A DNA stretch of 64,000 nt. Origin: Candidatus Enterovibrio altilux (GTDB lineage: Bacteria > Pseudomonadota > Gammaproteobacteria > Enterobacterales > Vibrionaceae). Below the pieces are notes generated by a model, which was not told where the DNA came from, did no database searches, and was given only the letters and a program-made list of their open reading frames with translations. Positions 34,699 to 45,544 of the stretch are shown in pieces. Numbering within the stretch: the stretch's first letter is position 1; every line of letters starts with the position of its first letter. A program made the translations under genes and the position numbers. Where the stretch lies: contig NZ_CP020660.1 in assembly GCF_002381345.1 (NCBI RefSeq), forward strand, positions 1,178,001 through 1,242,000, written 5' to 3'.

Positions 34699-35017
34699 TA
34701 TGCGTTTGACTTCAGCCTGTTCAGAACCAATCGATTTCAGTTTCAGCATTGCTAGCTTATGTTCGATATATGCATGTTTTGCCATATTACCCTAACCTGC
34801 AGAATATTAATTAGCTCATGTGAAGAGACTTCTCAACTTACTCTCATTTTAAGTATATTACCACGTTCGTAGTAATATAAGATTGGAACAAAAATACATC
34901 GTTTGCAGAGGATATCGTTCATAATTTAATATTATAACCACGCTGAGAGAACAAATTAATAATGCGCGATAATGTACCCGTTTCATTTTTCATCAAAATT
35001 AATACAATGCTGCGCAT
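34699..35017 (-). pseudogene. ilvH: ilvH pseudogene (acetolactate synthase small subunit)
   Basis: On the minus strand the ATG at 35017 overlaps the ilvI stop (TAATG) and opens [18 protein letters not shown], then [13 protein letters not shown] and a stop at 34921-34919. This matches the IlvH N-terminus (E. coli MRRILSVLLENESGALSR). Downstream, after decayed DNA, AYIEHKLAMLKLKSIGSEQ at about 34775 matches the IlvH region HVEREIMLVKIQASG. The 3' third is replaced by the IS at 34698. IlvH gives AHAS its full activity and valine sensitivity, so its loss is informative. Confidence 0.85.
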
Positions 35018-36735
35018 TATGTTCTCTTAGTTTTACTCAACCACATTTCATTCATTGCACCTCCATGTACTTGCATTGGGTAAACATGCTCCGTTTCATC
35101 AACTAAGATGTCGATGAAAACAAGCTTATCTTTCATGGCTAGGCCGCGCGCCATCTCTTTTTCTAGCTGAAGAGGGTCGCTGATGCCGATACCTATATGC
35201 CCATAAGCTTCTGCCATCGCGGTAAAATTAGGTACTGAATCCATGTATGAGTGAGAATGACGACCTTGATAAATCATATCCTCCCATTGCTTGACCATAC
35301 CAAGAATGCGATTGTTGAGGTTGATAATTTTAATGGGGATATCATATTGTAGCGCTGTAGACAGTTCCTGAATATTCATTTGGATACTGCCATCACTTGT
35401 TACACAGACAACTTCAGCATCTGGCAACGCGAACTTTACACCCATAGCTGCTGGCAAACCAAAGCCCATGGTGCCAAGGCCGCCTGAATTAATCCAACGA
35501 CGAGGTTTATCAAATGGGTAGTAAAGCGCCACAAACATCTGGTGCTGGCCTACATCTGATGTCACATAAGCATCACCGTTAGTGAGTTTATAAAGTATTT
35601 CAATCACTTGTTGCGGCTTGATACGTTCATTGCTTTTTTTGTATTTTAGGCATTCCCTCTTACGCCATACATTTATTTGATTCCACCAAATTTTAAGTGC
35701 ATTTTCATCATTGGTACTGTTTTGCTCCGTTAACATACGAAGCAGAATGTCAAGAATGGCATCTGCTGAACCTACTATTGAAATATCCGCCGAGACAGTA
35801 TTTGAGATGCTTGATGGATCAATATCGATATGCACAACTTTTGCGTGTGGACAATATTTTTCAAGGTTATTGGTCGTGCGATCATCAAAGCGCACACCAA
35901 TACCAAAAATTAGATCGGTGTGGTGCATTGCCATGTTAGCTTCATAGGTGCCATGCATACCAAGCATACCGAGAAATTTATCACTAGTGCATGGGTACGC
36001 ACCTAAGCCCATCAAGGTGCTGACAACTGGAATATTCATGGTGTCAACCAACGTTTTAATTTGCTCACTGCACTCAGAAATAATTGCGCCACCACCAATA
36101 TATAACACAGGCTTTTTCGCTTCCAGTAAGGCTCTAATCCCATGCTTGAGCTGGCCTTTGCATCTGTTGGTTGTTAGATTGTACGAATGCTTCGCGATGG
36201 TTTCTGGACATTTATATGGATATTTATTGGCTGAGTTTAGCATATCTTTTGGTAAATCTATAACGACAGGACCAGGACGACCTGTTGAAGCGAGATAGAA
36301 TGCCTTTTTGATGATGTGAGGGATGTCTTCAGTATTTTTTACCAAAAAGCTGTGTTTGACGACAGGGCGAGATATACTTATCATGTCACACTCTTGGAAG
36401 GCATTGTGACCGATTAAGTGACTCATTACCTGACCAGATAGCACAATTATTGGTACTGAGTCCATGTAGGCTGTCGCGATCCCTGTGATCGTATTCATTG
36501 CGCCTGGACCAGAAGTAACTAATACTACGCCCACTTTACCAGTTGCGCGAGAATAGCCATCAGCCATGTGAACCGCTGCTTGCTCATGTCTTACAAGGAT
36601 ATGTTCTATAACATTTTTTTTATGTAGAGCATCATAGATATCTAGTATTGCACTACCTGGATAACCAAAAATATGTTTTACGTCTTGGTCGATCATCGAA
36701 TGAACGATCATATCAGCTCCGGATAACATTTTCAC
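35017..36735 (-). CDS. ilvI: Acetolactate synthase III large subunit IlvI
   Basis: ThDP-dependent condensation of pyruvate to acetolactate, first committed step to valine and leucine. It has 572 aa (E. coli IlvI 574) and aligns to IlvI end to end. E51 in VRHEQAAVH activates ThDP. The metal-binding GDG motif reads SDG at 447-449 (E. coli TGDGS), a change next to the Asp ligand. The frame is open to 36756, but GGAG seven bases before GTG at 36735 and the E. coli N-terminus (MEMLSG against (M)KMLSG) favour GTG. Its partner ilvH is dead immediately downstream. Confidence 0.93.
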   Translation of the reverse strand: MKMLSGADMIVHSMIDQDVKHIFGYPGSAILDIYDALHKKNVIEHILVRHEQAAVHMADGYSRATGKVGVVLVTSGPGAMNTITGIATAYMDSVPIIVLSGQVMSHLIGHNAFQECDMISISRPVVKHSFLVKNTEDIPHIIKKAFYLASTGRPGPVVIDLPKDMLNSANKYPYKCPETIAKHSYNLTTNRCKGQLKHGIRALLEAKKPVLYIGGGAIISECSEQIKTLVDTMNIPVVSTLMGLGAYPCTSDKFLGMLGMHGTYEANMAMHHTDLIFGIGVRFDDRTTNNLEKYCPHAKVVHIDIDPSSISNTVSADISIVGSADAILDILLRMLTEQNSTNDENALKIWWNQINVWRKRECLKYKKSNERIKPQQVIEILYKLTNGDAYVTSDVGQHQMFVALYYPFDKPRRWINSGGLGTMGFGLPAAMGVKFALPDAEVVCVTSDGSIQMNIQELSTALQYDIPIKIINLNNRILGMVKQWEDMIYQGRHSHSYMDSVPNFTAMAEAYGHIGIGISDPLQLEKEMARGLAMKDKLVFIDILVDETEHVYPMQVHGGAMNEMWLSKTKRT

Positions 36736-36785
36736 TATACATCTCCATGTATACATAGTATTAAAATTTTTTTGTAGCCTAGGAA

Positions 36786-37538
36786 GGCTTTGTTCTCTAA
36801 TTTGAGTGCAGATAGCAAAGCCTTACATGATTCACTATCAGACAATGGCTTTTTTAACATGGTCTGGTGTCGTAAGCACCATTGCCTGATGTTTTATTGA
36901 TTCTGCGATGGGTCTGGTTTGAGTAAATGAGGTAGCACGTTAAAGTCAGTTGTATTTGATGTGCTTCACTCAGCAGGATGATTGCATGCGTATTTATATA
37001 TGCCACTCAAGGTAACTTGCACGAAACTCTCCGGTTTCCATAAGTGCCATGCTTTTTTTGACTTTCCATTCGCCATCACCATAAATTTTGAGCCCTGCAA
37101 AATCAAGGATTAAGTGTTGGATGGGTTTTGTAATCTTTATCTTGAACGCAACGTTAATCGTTTTGGTTTGCTTGCAAATGCATGAACAATGAGAGCATGA
37201 TAACGGTAATTGATTAAGTTTAAAATAGAACTGATGCATGCTTACAGACTTCGCAATGGCATTGAAAATACGCGTTGAACCATGAAAGCTATCGTAAAGG
37301 CTAAGTTGTAAAATAAATGGGGTCTCCCATGGTTATCATGTTTAGTTTGATTCTATAGCTGTATGGCTTTTTTCATTAATCCATAATGTTAGTGAGTCAC
37401 AATTGATTAAAGCTTAATTCTACTGCTTCCAGTTAGTTGTTTTGCAATGAAGCTTGTTCATAGATCTGAATATTTAAGTGAGCCTAGCTGTTTAGAGCGT
37501 AGATTGAAAATTTTGTTGTTTGATTTAGGAATAAAGCC
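36786..37538 (-). mobile_element. IS903-type remnant with internal deletion
   Basis: Minus copy with both termini (GGCTTTGTTCTCTAATTTGAG at 36786, TTAGGAATAAAGCC at 37538). A deletion near 36855 removes the C-terminal transposase region. The 9-bp flanks on the two sides do not match, so no target duplication is visible. It lies between ilvI and serB. Confidence 0.85.
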
Positions 37539-37602
37539 CCTTAATGTGATTAATTCTACTGTTTGATACGGTAGAATGAGTGTTCGATAAGGATTCTTCG
37601 CA

Positions 37603-38574
37603 ATGAATTCAACTTCAGTTTTTTTAATTCAGAAACAGGCTAAACTTTTCACACGCTTTCCTTCCATCCGTGATTTTCGTCCATTAGACTGTCGACACGC
37701 TGGGTGGATATTATTTGGTTTACATATTAGTCCATCATGTCTGGAAAATTTTTCGCTCCTTATGAAGGGTCGTGAGCAGCCGCTAGCGGGCTGGACTGTT
37801 GGGCCATATGAAGTTTTATTAATGCGAGGTGAGTTAACATCTGAAATTTATGCACTGTGTAATGTGCTCGCACTGGATTGCGGACCTTTGGATAACATCC
37901 CGAACTTATTTGAACCTGGATTGGCAGTATTCGATATGGACTCAACAGCCATCCAAATTGAATGTATTGATGAAATTGCTAAATTGGCAGGTGTTGAGGA
38001 GCAAGTTGCTGCTGTGACAGAGCAATCTATGCAAGGTGAACTTGATTTTGAGCAAAGTTTACGTGAGCGTGTTGCGCAACTTAAAGGAACTGACGTCTCC
38101 GTGCTTGAACACGTTAGGAATTCGTTACCTCTAATGCCTGGTATGCGCCAGCTTGCGGCATATTTGCAGGCTAGAAGTTGGATTGTTGCCATTGTGTCGG
38201 GAGGCTTCACTTGGTTCTCTGACGTCCTGCGTGATCAATTATCACTTTTGCATGCGGAATCTAACCATTTGGTAATTGAAAACGGTAAGTTGACTGGTGA
38301 AGTTGAAGGGCAAGTTATTAATGCGCTGCGTAAAGCAGATATTTTGCGAGATCTTGCTGCAAGCTATGACCTCATGCTTGCTAGTACTATCGCTGTAGGC
38401 GATGGTGCTAATGACTTAAAAATGATGGCGACTGCGGGTTTAGGCATTGCATATCACGCGAAGCCGAAAGTGCAGCAAGAAGCGCAAGTAGCAATTCGTC
38501 ACGCTAATCTAGGTGGGGTGTTATGTGTATTGTCGGCATCATTGTTGCCGCAGCGCTTGAATTGGAAAAATTAA
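37603..38574 (+). CDS. serB: Phosphoserine phosphatase SerB
   Basis: Last step of serine synthesis. It has 323 aa (E. coli 322): an N-terminal regulatory part, then a HAD phosphatase with DMDST (nucleophile D111, acid D113), VSGGFTWFSD and VGDGANDLKMM. AAGGAT precedes the ATG. An IS left terminus lies only 65 bp upstream, so the promoter must sit in that short gap or within the IS end. Confidence 0.97.
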   Translation: MNSTSVFLIQKQAKLFTRFPSIRDFRPLDCRHAGWILFGLHISPSCLENFSLLMKGREQPLAGWTVGPYEVLLMRGELTSEIYALCNVLALDCGPLDNIPNLFEPGLAVFDMDSTAIQIECIDEIAKLAGVEEQVAAVTEQSMQGELDFEQSLRERVAQLKGTDVSVLEHVRNSLPLMPGMRQLAAYLQARSWIVAIVSGGFTWFSDVLRDQLSLLHAESNHLVIENGKLTGEVEGQVINALRKADILRDLAASYDLMLASTIAVGDGANDLKMMATAGLGIAYHAKPKVQQEAQVAIRHANLGGVLCVLSASLLPQRLNWKN

Positions 38575-38604
38575 GTGATGTTAGCATATTTAACATTACA
38601 AAAA

Positions 38605-38626
38605 GCATCACAGTGATGCCCCTTTT
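38605..38626 (+). terminator. Possible terminator after serB
   Basis: GCATCA / TGATGC stem with a CAG loop, followed by CCCTTTT. The T-run is short and displaced, so this is a weak call. Confidence 0.4.
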
Positions 38627-38874
38627 GATTTGAGGCGGGAATCAGTGTTATTTTAAGCGCTAAGCTTGAAGTGAAACTTGATCTATGATATTAGTAATCG
38701 TATAATAGATTATTATAGTACTAACTTTAAGTTTAATTTGTTTTCAGTTAGAATTGCTTCATGATGTATTTATATCTTTAGTAATCATTAGAGGTACTTG
38801 GTCGTTCAATAATTAATGAGCATGTTACGTACTGTGAACGTTTTCTAATAAATAGCTAAAATGCAGCATTATAG

Positions 38875-39021
38875 GATTCATTCTGCCAGCTTATTTAACG
38901 CTTTTATCATGCGTAGGTTTAACTAATTTGAGCCGTGTGATTCCTCAGGCTCAATGTCTCTCCAAGTAGTTTTTTAACTTAAATTGTTTATGCCCCTGCT
39001 AGGGAACTACTTGTGGTAACC
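38875..39021 (-). mobile_element. IS903-type inverted right arm without terminus
   Basis: Minus right-arm piece ending TTGTGGTAACC, joined at 39021/39022 to a left terminus: the same compound junction as elsewhere. Confidence 0.8.
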
Positions 39022-39112
39022 GGCTTTATTTTCTATATCAAGAAACTAAATTATCAATCAACACTCTAACCAGCTAGGCTCACTTAATTCCTTGGTGTAG
39101 GAAACAAAGCCA
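39022..39112 (+). mobile_element. 91-bp internally deleted IS derivative (MITE-like)
   Basis: GGCTTTATTTTCTATATCAAG left terminus, about 70 bp of left-end sequence, then a right terminus CTTGGTGTAGGAAACAAAGCC. All transposase sequence is gone while both inverted termini remain. Confidence 0.75.
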
Positions 39113-39171
39113 GTCTAGCGTATAATTTTGAAGCATTAAGCAGTCGAGTATGTTCAATAATTATGGGTATA

Positions 39172-40584
39172 TTACAGAACGTGTACAGAAGATGTATTAG
39201 TGGTACCTGAAGTCACAAGTGCACCAGACACCATAACAACGATATCACCTTTTGTGCCAAGACCAGATTCTAGGGCAATTTTTTTACCTTGCCGGTAGAA
39301 CTCGTCAGTGTTCTCGTACTGGTCAACTATGACGGGTATAATGCCTTTGCTTAAACAAAGTTGCGCAGCAGTCTTCTTGTTAGTCGTTACTGCAATGATA
39401 TTTGCGGTTGGGAAGTACTTACGAACAGAACGGGCAGATTTACCAGCTTCAGTCGCAACAACAATCAGTGGGGCTCCCAGTTTTTCGGCGGTGTTTACTG
39501 CGCCTTTACATACTGCTTCAGTAATACGGAGACGTGCATTGTCTAGACGTGAGCCCATTTCAGCTTGCATTGCGCCATCAGTACGGTTAGCAATTTGCGC
39601 CATGATGGTTACTGCTTCAATTGGGTATTTCCCTTTCGCAGTTTCACCAGAAAGCATAACTGCATCGGTGCCATCCATTATTGCGTTAGCAACGTCACCC
39701 GCCTCTGCCCGAGTTGGACGTGGATTTTTGATCATAGAGTCCAGCATTTGAGTAGCCGTGATAACTACTTTACGTGTGCGGTTGCATTTTTCAATCATCA
39801 TTTTTTGCGCGAAGATTACCTCTTCAGCCGGGATTTCAACACCTAGGTCACCACGCGCAACCATAATGCCGTCAGACAGTTCTAAAATTTTATCAAAGTT
39901 ATCTACACCTTCTTGGTTTTCGATCTTTGAAATAATTTGAATGCTCTCGCCTCCGTTAACAGCCAAGATTCTACGGATCTCTTTAACGTCAGATGCTTTG
40001 CGAATAAAAGAAGCTGCAATAAAATCAACGTCTTGCTCACAACCAAACACTAAGTCATTTTTATCTTTTGCGGACAAGGCAGGTAGATTTACAGAAACAC
40101 CTGGAAGATTTATACCTTTATTTTCGCCTAGATTACCGTTGTTCAGAACTTTACAGATCACGTCGGTTTCCGTTGTTTTCAGAACCTTCATTTCAATCAG
40201 ACCATCATCAATCAACATAATATTACCTGCACTTAGATCTTGAGCTATCCCAGAGTAAGTAACTGCTACACGCTCAACGTTACCAATCACTGTGATATCA
40301 GTAGTGAAAGTATAGATTTGACCTGCAACCAGAGAAACGTCGTTACCGCCTTCTAGTTTAATAGTGCGGATTTCAGGACCTTTAGTATCTAATAGAATTG
40401 CTAGTTGCTTACCTGAATTTCGCATGACTTCACGAAGGTTCATGATGCGAGTGCTGTGCTCTGTTAGATCACCGTGTGATAAGTTTAGACGCATAACATT
40501 CATCCCTGCATCCGTAAGTTTGGTTAGCATTTTAACAGATTCTGTTGTTGGTCCAATTGTACAAACGATCTTGGTTTTTTTCAT
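39172..40584 (-). CDS. pykF: Pyruvate kinase I PykF
   Basis: Phosphoenolpyruvate + ADP to pyruvate + ATP, last step of glycolysis. It has 470 aa, the same length as E. coli PykF. The frame is open to 40635, but [12 protein letters not shown] at 40584 is the family start and follows AGGAGAG. RLNLSHG, the catalytic ISKIENQEG, the Mg-binding [12 protein letters not shown] and ATQMLDSM are intact, as is the C-terminal effector-binding domain ([11 protein letters not shown]). Confidence 0.97.
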   Translation of the reverse strand: MKKTKIVCTIGPTTESVKMLTKLTDAGMNVMRLNLSHGDLTEHSTRIMNLREVMRNSGKQLAILLDTKGPEIRTIKLEGGNDVSLVAGQIYTFTTDITVIGNVERVAVTYSGIAQDLSAGNIMLIDDGLIEMKVLKTTETDVICKVLNNGNLGENKGINLPGVSVNLPALSAKDKNDLVFGCEQDVDFIAASFIRKASDVKEIRRILAVNGGESIQIISKIENQEGVDNFDKILELSDGIMVARGDLGVEIPAEEVIFAQKMMIEKCNRTRKVVITATQMLDSMIKNPRPTRAEAGDVANAIMDGTDAVMLSGETAKGKYPIEAVTIMAQIANRTDGAMQAEMGSRLDNARLRITEAVCKGAVNTAEKLGAPLIVVATEAGKSARSVRKYFPTANIIAVTTNKKTAAQLCLSKGIIPVIVDQYENTDEFYRQGKKIALESGLGTKGDIVVMVSGALVTSGTTNTSSVHVL

Positions 40585-41835
40585 GTGGAATTCTCTCCTG
40601 TCGAACGTGACCCAAGGATAAAATATTGTTATCATTACGTTTATTTGGTGTTTGATGTATGTAATAAACTAATAGTTAAGCCATGGTTAGTAGCGGTATT
40701 GCAAACAAGCTCTTACAACGTGAATATATGTTTATGGTAATTTAAGTGTGTTCTTCAAACGTTAAAGATGGTGCACTTCCTTTGAATAACACAACTCATC
40801 CATGAAAATGAGCATATATTCAATTAACTTGAAAATACGGGTTTGAATATCTGAAACTTGCTATGTATTCGGGATATTAAAGAACTTAAATTTTTAAAAA
40901 AAGCCCTCGCAAAAATATGCAATAGCTCCTTCAAAATAATGCTGACTCTTAAAGTGGACGTTATGTATTCATTCCTATAGCCGTTTTATTGACTCGAAAT
41001 TTGAGCTATAAGGAGGAAGACAGTGAAGCCCAATATTGAAAATGAATATTGCCTTTTTGACGAGGATACTTCGATAATATGCCGCTCCATTGAGGATAAG
41101 ATGGTGCTGATGGGTAATTTTTGTTCAGTTTACAGAAAAAATAATTAATACTTTCATTATTGATTGTTTCATCTCGTGACCCATTGTGCCCACAATATTA
41201 CGAAGATTGAGGGCACAAATAAGATTAAATAACAACTGCTGCCTGTTGTTTTTAAAGTTCTCTTTCCCACGTTATGTACCCTTTTTGATGTTGGCATTGA
41301 ATGAACGGTATCAATGAATAAAATGAATTATTTATAGAGATAAATAAAATTTCTTTTTTTCGGCATCTAATTTGTATTGAATTTCTTTTACATCTTATAA
41401 CTAAACGAATGCTTATGAAGCTACTTATTAATTTTTGCTACCATATATTTCACCCTAAACTGCTCGCAATTTTTGAGGTGACGTCGGACTATTATTGCAT
41501 GGACACGTTGCGTTTAAAAAATAATGGTTGTCTTCTAACCTACGGATGTATGAAATACCTCTTTTATTCTTTATACGGTTACGCACTTGACCACCATGTG
41601 TATTATCATGCTAGATTTTAAATTTTTACTATCAGTTAGAGATACTTCCATCGTCCCTGATATGATCTTGAAACACTAAACAATCAAACATCGCCAATAA
41701 TTACGAATATAAATAAATATTTTATATAGTTAAAATTTAATAGCAATCATTAAAAAATTATCTCATCTTTCATCTAAACAATATAAATGTATACTGTAAT
41801 TTAAGAATAATAAATTTTTTATATAAGTTTCATTT
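40585..41835. other. 1.25-kb gene desert upstream of pykF
   Basis: Mostly low-information AT-rich DNA. It holds the pykF control region at its left edge, one small frame with a strong SD (41023-41148, listed separately) and an unrecognised 70-codon frame (41409-41621). No IS termini are visible. Confidence 0.5.
41023..41148 (+). CDS. Possible small protein, 41 aa, unrecognised
   Basis: GTG start preceded by AAGGAGG at 41010-41016 (six-base spacing), giving 41 codons: MKPNIENEYCLFDEDTSI at the start, YRKNN at the end, four cysteines, acidic. I recognise no family. The good SD is the only positive evidence; it could be the truncated 5' end of a lost gene. Confidence 0.3.
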   Translation: MKPNIENEYCLFDEDTSIICRSIEDKMVLMGNFCSVYRKNN

Positions 41836-42640
41836 AATTGTTAATTTAGCATCAATGATTTCATGTGTATTTATATCTACTGCTCAATGTGATTTGAGTT
41901 AGACTTGCCATTTTCCATGGATGCCATGCTTTTTTACTGTTCATTCGCCTTCACCGTAGACTTTTAGCCCCCTAAAATGAATGGCCAAATGTCGGATGTT
42001 TACTTTATTCTTCGTCTTGAGCGTGAGGTTCATCGTCTTGGCTTACTTGCTAATGTATGAGTAGTGAGAGTATGACAATGGTAGTTAAATAAATTTAAAA
42101 TAGAATGAATGAATCTTGACAGGTCTTTCAATGATATTTTAAATACGTATTTAACTATCATTGTCGTTGTAATGGCGAAATTGCTAAATAAATGATGTTT
42201 TCCATGATGCCCCGGCTTCATTTGATTCCATAATGGAATAGCTTCTTCATCAACCAATGAATGTTAGTGAGTCACTATTGATTAAAGTTTGCTTGTACTG
42301 CATCCAGTTAGTTGCTTTGTAGCGAAAATTGTTCAGAAACCTGAATATTTAAGTGAATCTAGTTGTTTAGAGTGCTAATTGAAGATTTAGCTCCCTAATT
42401 TAAAAAATAAAGTCAATTATCATAAATGTTTTCTAGCAGAGATAGCACTAGTTTGAGTCATAAAACTACTCGGAGGGACAGTGAACCTAAAGGATCACAT
42501 AATTCAGATTGGCGAAATCAACGTTATGATAAAAGTACTAAGTAAACTAATGGGACTAAGTATGTTTAATACGAAAGTGATTATTTAATAGTGAATCATG
42601 TTGAAAGTTACTATCTGAACTCAAATTAAGAAGTAAAACC
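41836..42640 (-). mobile_element. Compound IS903-type remnant lacking outer right end
   Basis: Minus copy from the DDE region to the left terminus near 42413, joined to a plus right arm 42414-42640 ending AAGTAAAACC. Same junction (TCAATTATCATAAATG) as the other compound copies. Confidence 0.85.
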
Positions 42641-42685
42641 CAAAAATATCAAAAAAAATAATTCCACTTATTATAGGGCGTTTGT

Positions 42686-43555
42686 TTAGAAGGGCTCTAC
42701 ATTACCTTCTGGCACCAGATTTTGCAACTCATAACTTGCAATAAGGTTCTCATAAACAGTAACTTGAGTACGGCTATTTTTTAATTTATAAAGTGCTTGA
42801 TCAGCAAAATCTAACACTGTGATAGCATTTAGCTCTTGATCGTTGATTAAGGCTGCTTCCATGGAAACTGAAACATCTTTAGTTTGACCGTAATCACGTT
42901 CATTCACTCTTTCAAGGGAGTGAAAAACTGTTTTTTTATTTTTTTTGAAATGATGAGTGCAGGATAACGACAAACTCATCACCCCCGTAACGAAAGAGAA
43001 TATTTTCATCACTGAATAGTTTTTTCATTAACACCGTGATTAAGAGAATGACTTCGTCTTTAAATACATACCCTAATGTGTCATTTATGTGCTTGAAATC
43101 ATCAATATCAAAAATGCAAATCCCATGATGGTGAGTAGGGTTATCCATAATGCTTGACCCATGAATGGCATTTTTTTCGCTGGATCGAATAGGTATCGCA
43201 AGTAAAGATTGTTTGTTCGCGCCACTCAACTCGACTACGTTGTCGCCAATGGCTACACAAGTTCTTAATACACACTCGATATCATTCTTTTTTTTCAAAA
43301 AAGGAAAACATTTGAACATGCAATAACCATGAATGTTGGAATGGTATTTGGGTTATAATTTAGTGTTAAAACTTGATTAGATGGTGTGAGCTGCAAAATA
43401 ATTGTAATTAAGTTTTCGGAAATTGTATTAAACTCTGTTTGGGCAGTGATATCGACCACTGAGTCCAGTAGATTAATACTGGTAACAGCCACAGTTTCAT
43501 CTCTCTTATGGATAAAGTGTCTTACAATAAGTATCGATAAGGTTGTGTGACGCAC
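42686..43555 (-). pseudogene. Diguanylate cyclase (GGDEF) pseudogene, two frameshifts
   Basis: Three overlapping minus-strand frames reconstruct one protein of about 285 aa. The first (43555-43295) covers an N-terminal part containing LLDSVVDITAQTEFNTISEN. The second (43319-42936) carries IFDIDDFKHINDTLG and RYGGDEFVVIL, the GGDEF catalytic loop. The third (43012-42686) carries the C-terminal VSVSMEAAL...DFADQALYKLKNS. The frame changes lie at homopolymer runs near 43295-43305 and 42930-42948. Such a protein would make cyclic-di-GMP. Sequencing error at the homopolymers is the alternative. Confidence 0.85.
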
Positions 43556-43566
43556 AATGTTTGCGA

Positions 43567-43671
43567 TGTGTACTTAATAAGTTGACTATGGTTTAAAGGT
43601 AATATTCATGTTCAATGCATATAGCAAGCACTTTGTCACGCCTTTTCGTTGCTTTTGAGTATCAAACTATT
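43567..43671. repeat. Dispersed non-IS repeat, copy 2
   Basis: Partner of 22866-22970. Immediately upstream of the broken GGDEF gene. Confidence 0.6.
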
Positions 43672-43789
43672 GCCCTTTTGGAATCGCTTTAAGCGTCTAC
43701 GGGGTGTTAAATGGACCCTATTAATGCATTGTATAGACTTAAGTAACGTAAAAATTCAGATTGAAATACTTTCAAATTATCATTGATTA

Positions 43790-44466
43790 GACTTTGTTTG
43801 CTCATGCGAGTTCAGATAGCTAATTCCAACATGACTCACTATTAGACAATCGCTTTCATTTTAGGCATACTTAGCTCAGTCAGTTTATGTAACACTTTCA
43901 TCATAGCGCAGGTTTAGCTAATGTAAGCATTGTAATCCCTGAGGCTCAGTGTCCCTTGTAGTGGTTTTTTAACTCGAAATATTACCGTCTCTACTAGGGA
44001 ATATTGACGGTGATTAACCGTTAAATTCTACGGAACCTCATTTTTTAAAATTGTTCCTTTTCTTGGTGGGGTGATTGGAGCTGCTTGTTTAATCCGAACG
44101 GCTTCGTAGCATTGTCTGGTATGATAAGCACTACCGTTTTATATCGCATTAATTTTTCGGTGGGTCTGTTTAAGCAAATTAAATAGTGCTTGACCGTCAC
44201 CGTAGGCTGTAACCTCCATATAATCAATGGCTAAGTCACTAAATAAATGAGGATTTCCATGATACCTGCTTTAATTTTATGCCATAGCTAAATGGTTTCT
44301 TCATCAATCAAGAATGTTAGTGGGCTACGATTAATTAAAGTTTCACTTTACTATTTTCAGTGAGTTGTTTGGTAGCAAAGCTTGTTTATAGATCTGAATA
44401 TTTAAGCCAGTTTAGCTGCTTAAAGTGTAGATTAATAATTTAGTTCCTTCATTGAGAAAACAACCC
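43790..44466 (-). mobile_element. IS903-type remnant with internal deletion
   Basis: Minus copy from GACTTTGTTTGCTCATGCGAG to GAGAAAACAACCC. The DDE core is largely deleted near 44200. It ends 108 bp before erpA. Confidence 0.85.
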
Positions 44467-44513
44467 CCCTCAAACACACATTATCAGATTTATTAGCATA
44501 AAATGCGCAATAC

Positions 44514-44542
44514 TTGAATGAAATAGTTAGGTATTAGATAAT
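44514..44542 (+). promoter_or_regulatory. Likely sigma-70 promoter of erpA
   Basis: TTGAAT (44514-44519), 17-bp spacer and GATAAT (44537-44542), 32 bp before the erpA ATG, in the short segment left between the IS and the gene. Confidence 0.55.
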
Positions 44543-44574
44543 GCAAATAATATAAAAACGAATGTGAGGTAGAG

Positions 44575-44916
44575 ATGAGCAACATGAATTTACCGTTGCA
44601 GTTCTCAGAGACGGCGGCGAATAAGGTAAAGACGCTGCTTCAGGAAGAAAACAATCCTAACCTGAAATTGCGTGTATATATTACTGGAGGTGGCTGTAGC
44701 GGCTTTCAATACGGTTTTACGTTTGATGAAAGTATAAATGATGGCGATATGACCATTGAAAAATCAGGGGTTACTTTGGTTGTTGATCCGATGAGCTTAC
44801 AATATTTAATTGGTGGTATTGTTGATTACACTGAAGGGTTACAAGGTTCATGTTTTTTCGTTAATAATCCGAATGCAACGATGACCTGTGGTTGTGGATC
44901 GTCATTCAGTGTTTAA
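44575..44916 (+). CDS. erpA: Iron-sulfur cluster insertion protein ErpA
   Basis: A-type Fe-S carrier that delivers clusters to apo-proteins, including those of isoprenoid synthesis. It has 113 aa (E. coli 114). The three ligand cysteines are present: C41 (GGGCSGF), C105 and C107 (CGCGSSF). GAGGT precedes the ATG. A single-gene unit flanked by IS remnants on both sides. Confidence 0.97.
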   Translation: MSNMNLPLQFSETAANKVKTLLQEENNPNLKLRVYITGGGCSGFQYGFTFDESINDGDMTIEKSGVTLVVDPMSLQYLIGGIVDYTEGLQGSCFFVNNPNATMTCGCGSSFSV

Positions 44917-45110
44917 ACTATCAAATACATCAAATGGACGCAATGGATAGAGTTCATTTTTTATTTAACTGCAGGAACTACATTAAGATTATATTCAATA
45001 AAGGTAAAAATTCCAGCTGGAGCCTGTGAAACATTTCATTCATTTTGAACGTTAAAGTACCTGTAATCTTCAAAAAATCATAAAGTATTTGATAACTTTT
45101 TAACAAAATG

Positions 45111-45320
45111 GGACTTTGTCTCTTAACTCGAGTTCAGATAGCAAACCTCAACATGATTCACTATTAGATAATTGCTTTTATGTTAGGCATATCTAGTCTG
45201 CCAGTTTATATAATGTTTTTATTATGGCATAGATTTCGTTAATCTGAGTTGTGTGATTCCTTAGGTTTAATGTCCTTATCAGCAGTTTTTTAACTTGAAC
45301 TATTGTCATTTTTGCTAGGA
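45111..45320 (-). mobile_element. IS903-type right-arm fragment alone
   Basis: Only the terminal 210 bp of the right end in minus orientation, from GGACTTTGTCTCTTAACTCGAG to TTTGCTAGGA. It corresponds almost exactly to the extra arm of the compound elements, without the second copy. Confidence 0.8.
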
Positions 45321-45544
45321 TATACAACTTAAATTGAATGTTGTATAATGCATTCGTTTTTGCGGAGTATTATTATAAAGGACATTATTTTCATGTGTTA
45401 ATAAAAATGACATTGAACATTCATGGTAACTATAATGATCACCATAAAACAGAGAAGTTACATACGTAAGACAACCTAATGGATACATGACCTAGATGTT
45501 AAAAAAAAATTGGTTTTAATAGCCTCTTCTTCTAAATTTTGAAA

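Noticed and set aside
36777..37547. Target-site duplication around the IS between ilvI and serB
   Set aside because: The 9-bp flanks (GCCTAGGAA and CTTAATGTG) do not match; either decay or recombination has erased it.
41160..41270. Minus-strand peptide resembling a histidine-kinase phosphoacceptor block (GTMGHEMK)
   Set aside because: Too short, with a stop soon after and no other kinase motif nearby.
41409..41621. 70-codon frame in the desert upstream of pykF
   Set aside because: No SD and no recognisable domain; composition like the surrounding sequence.
45330..45360. Arginine-repressor-like box (TTGAATGTTGTATAATGCATTC)
   Set aside because: The half-sites do not have ARG-box spacing and no arg gene follows.
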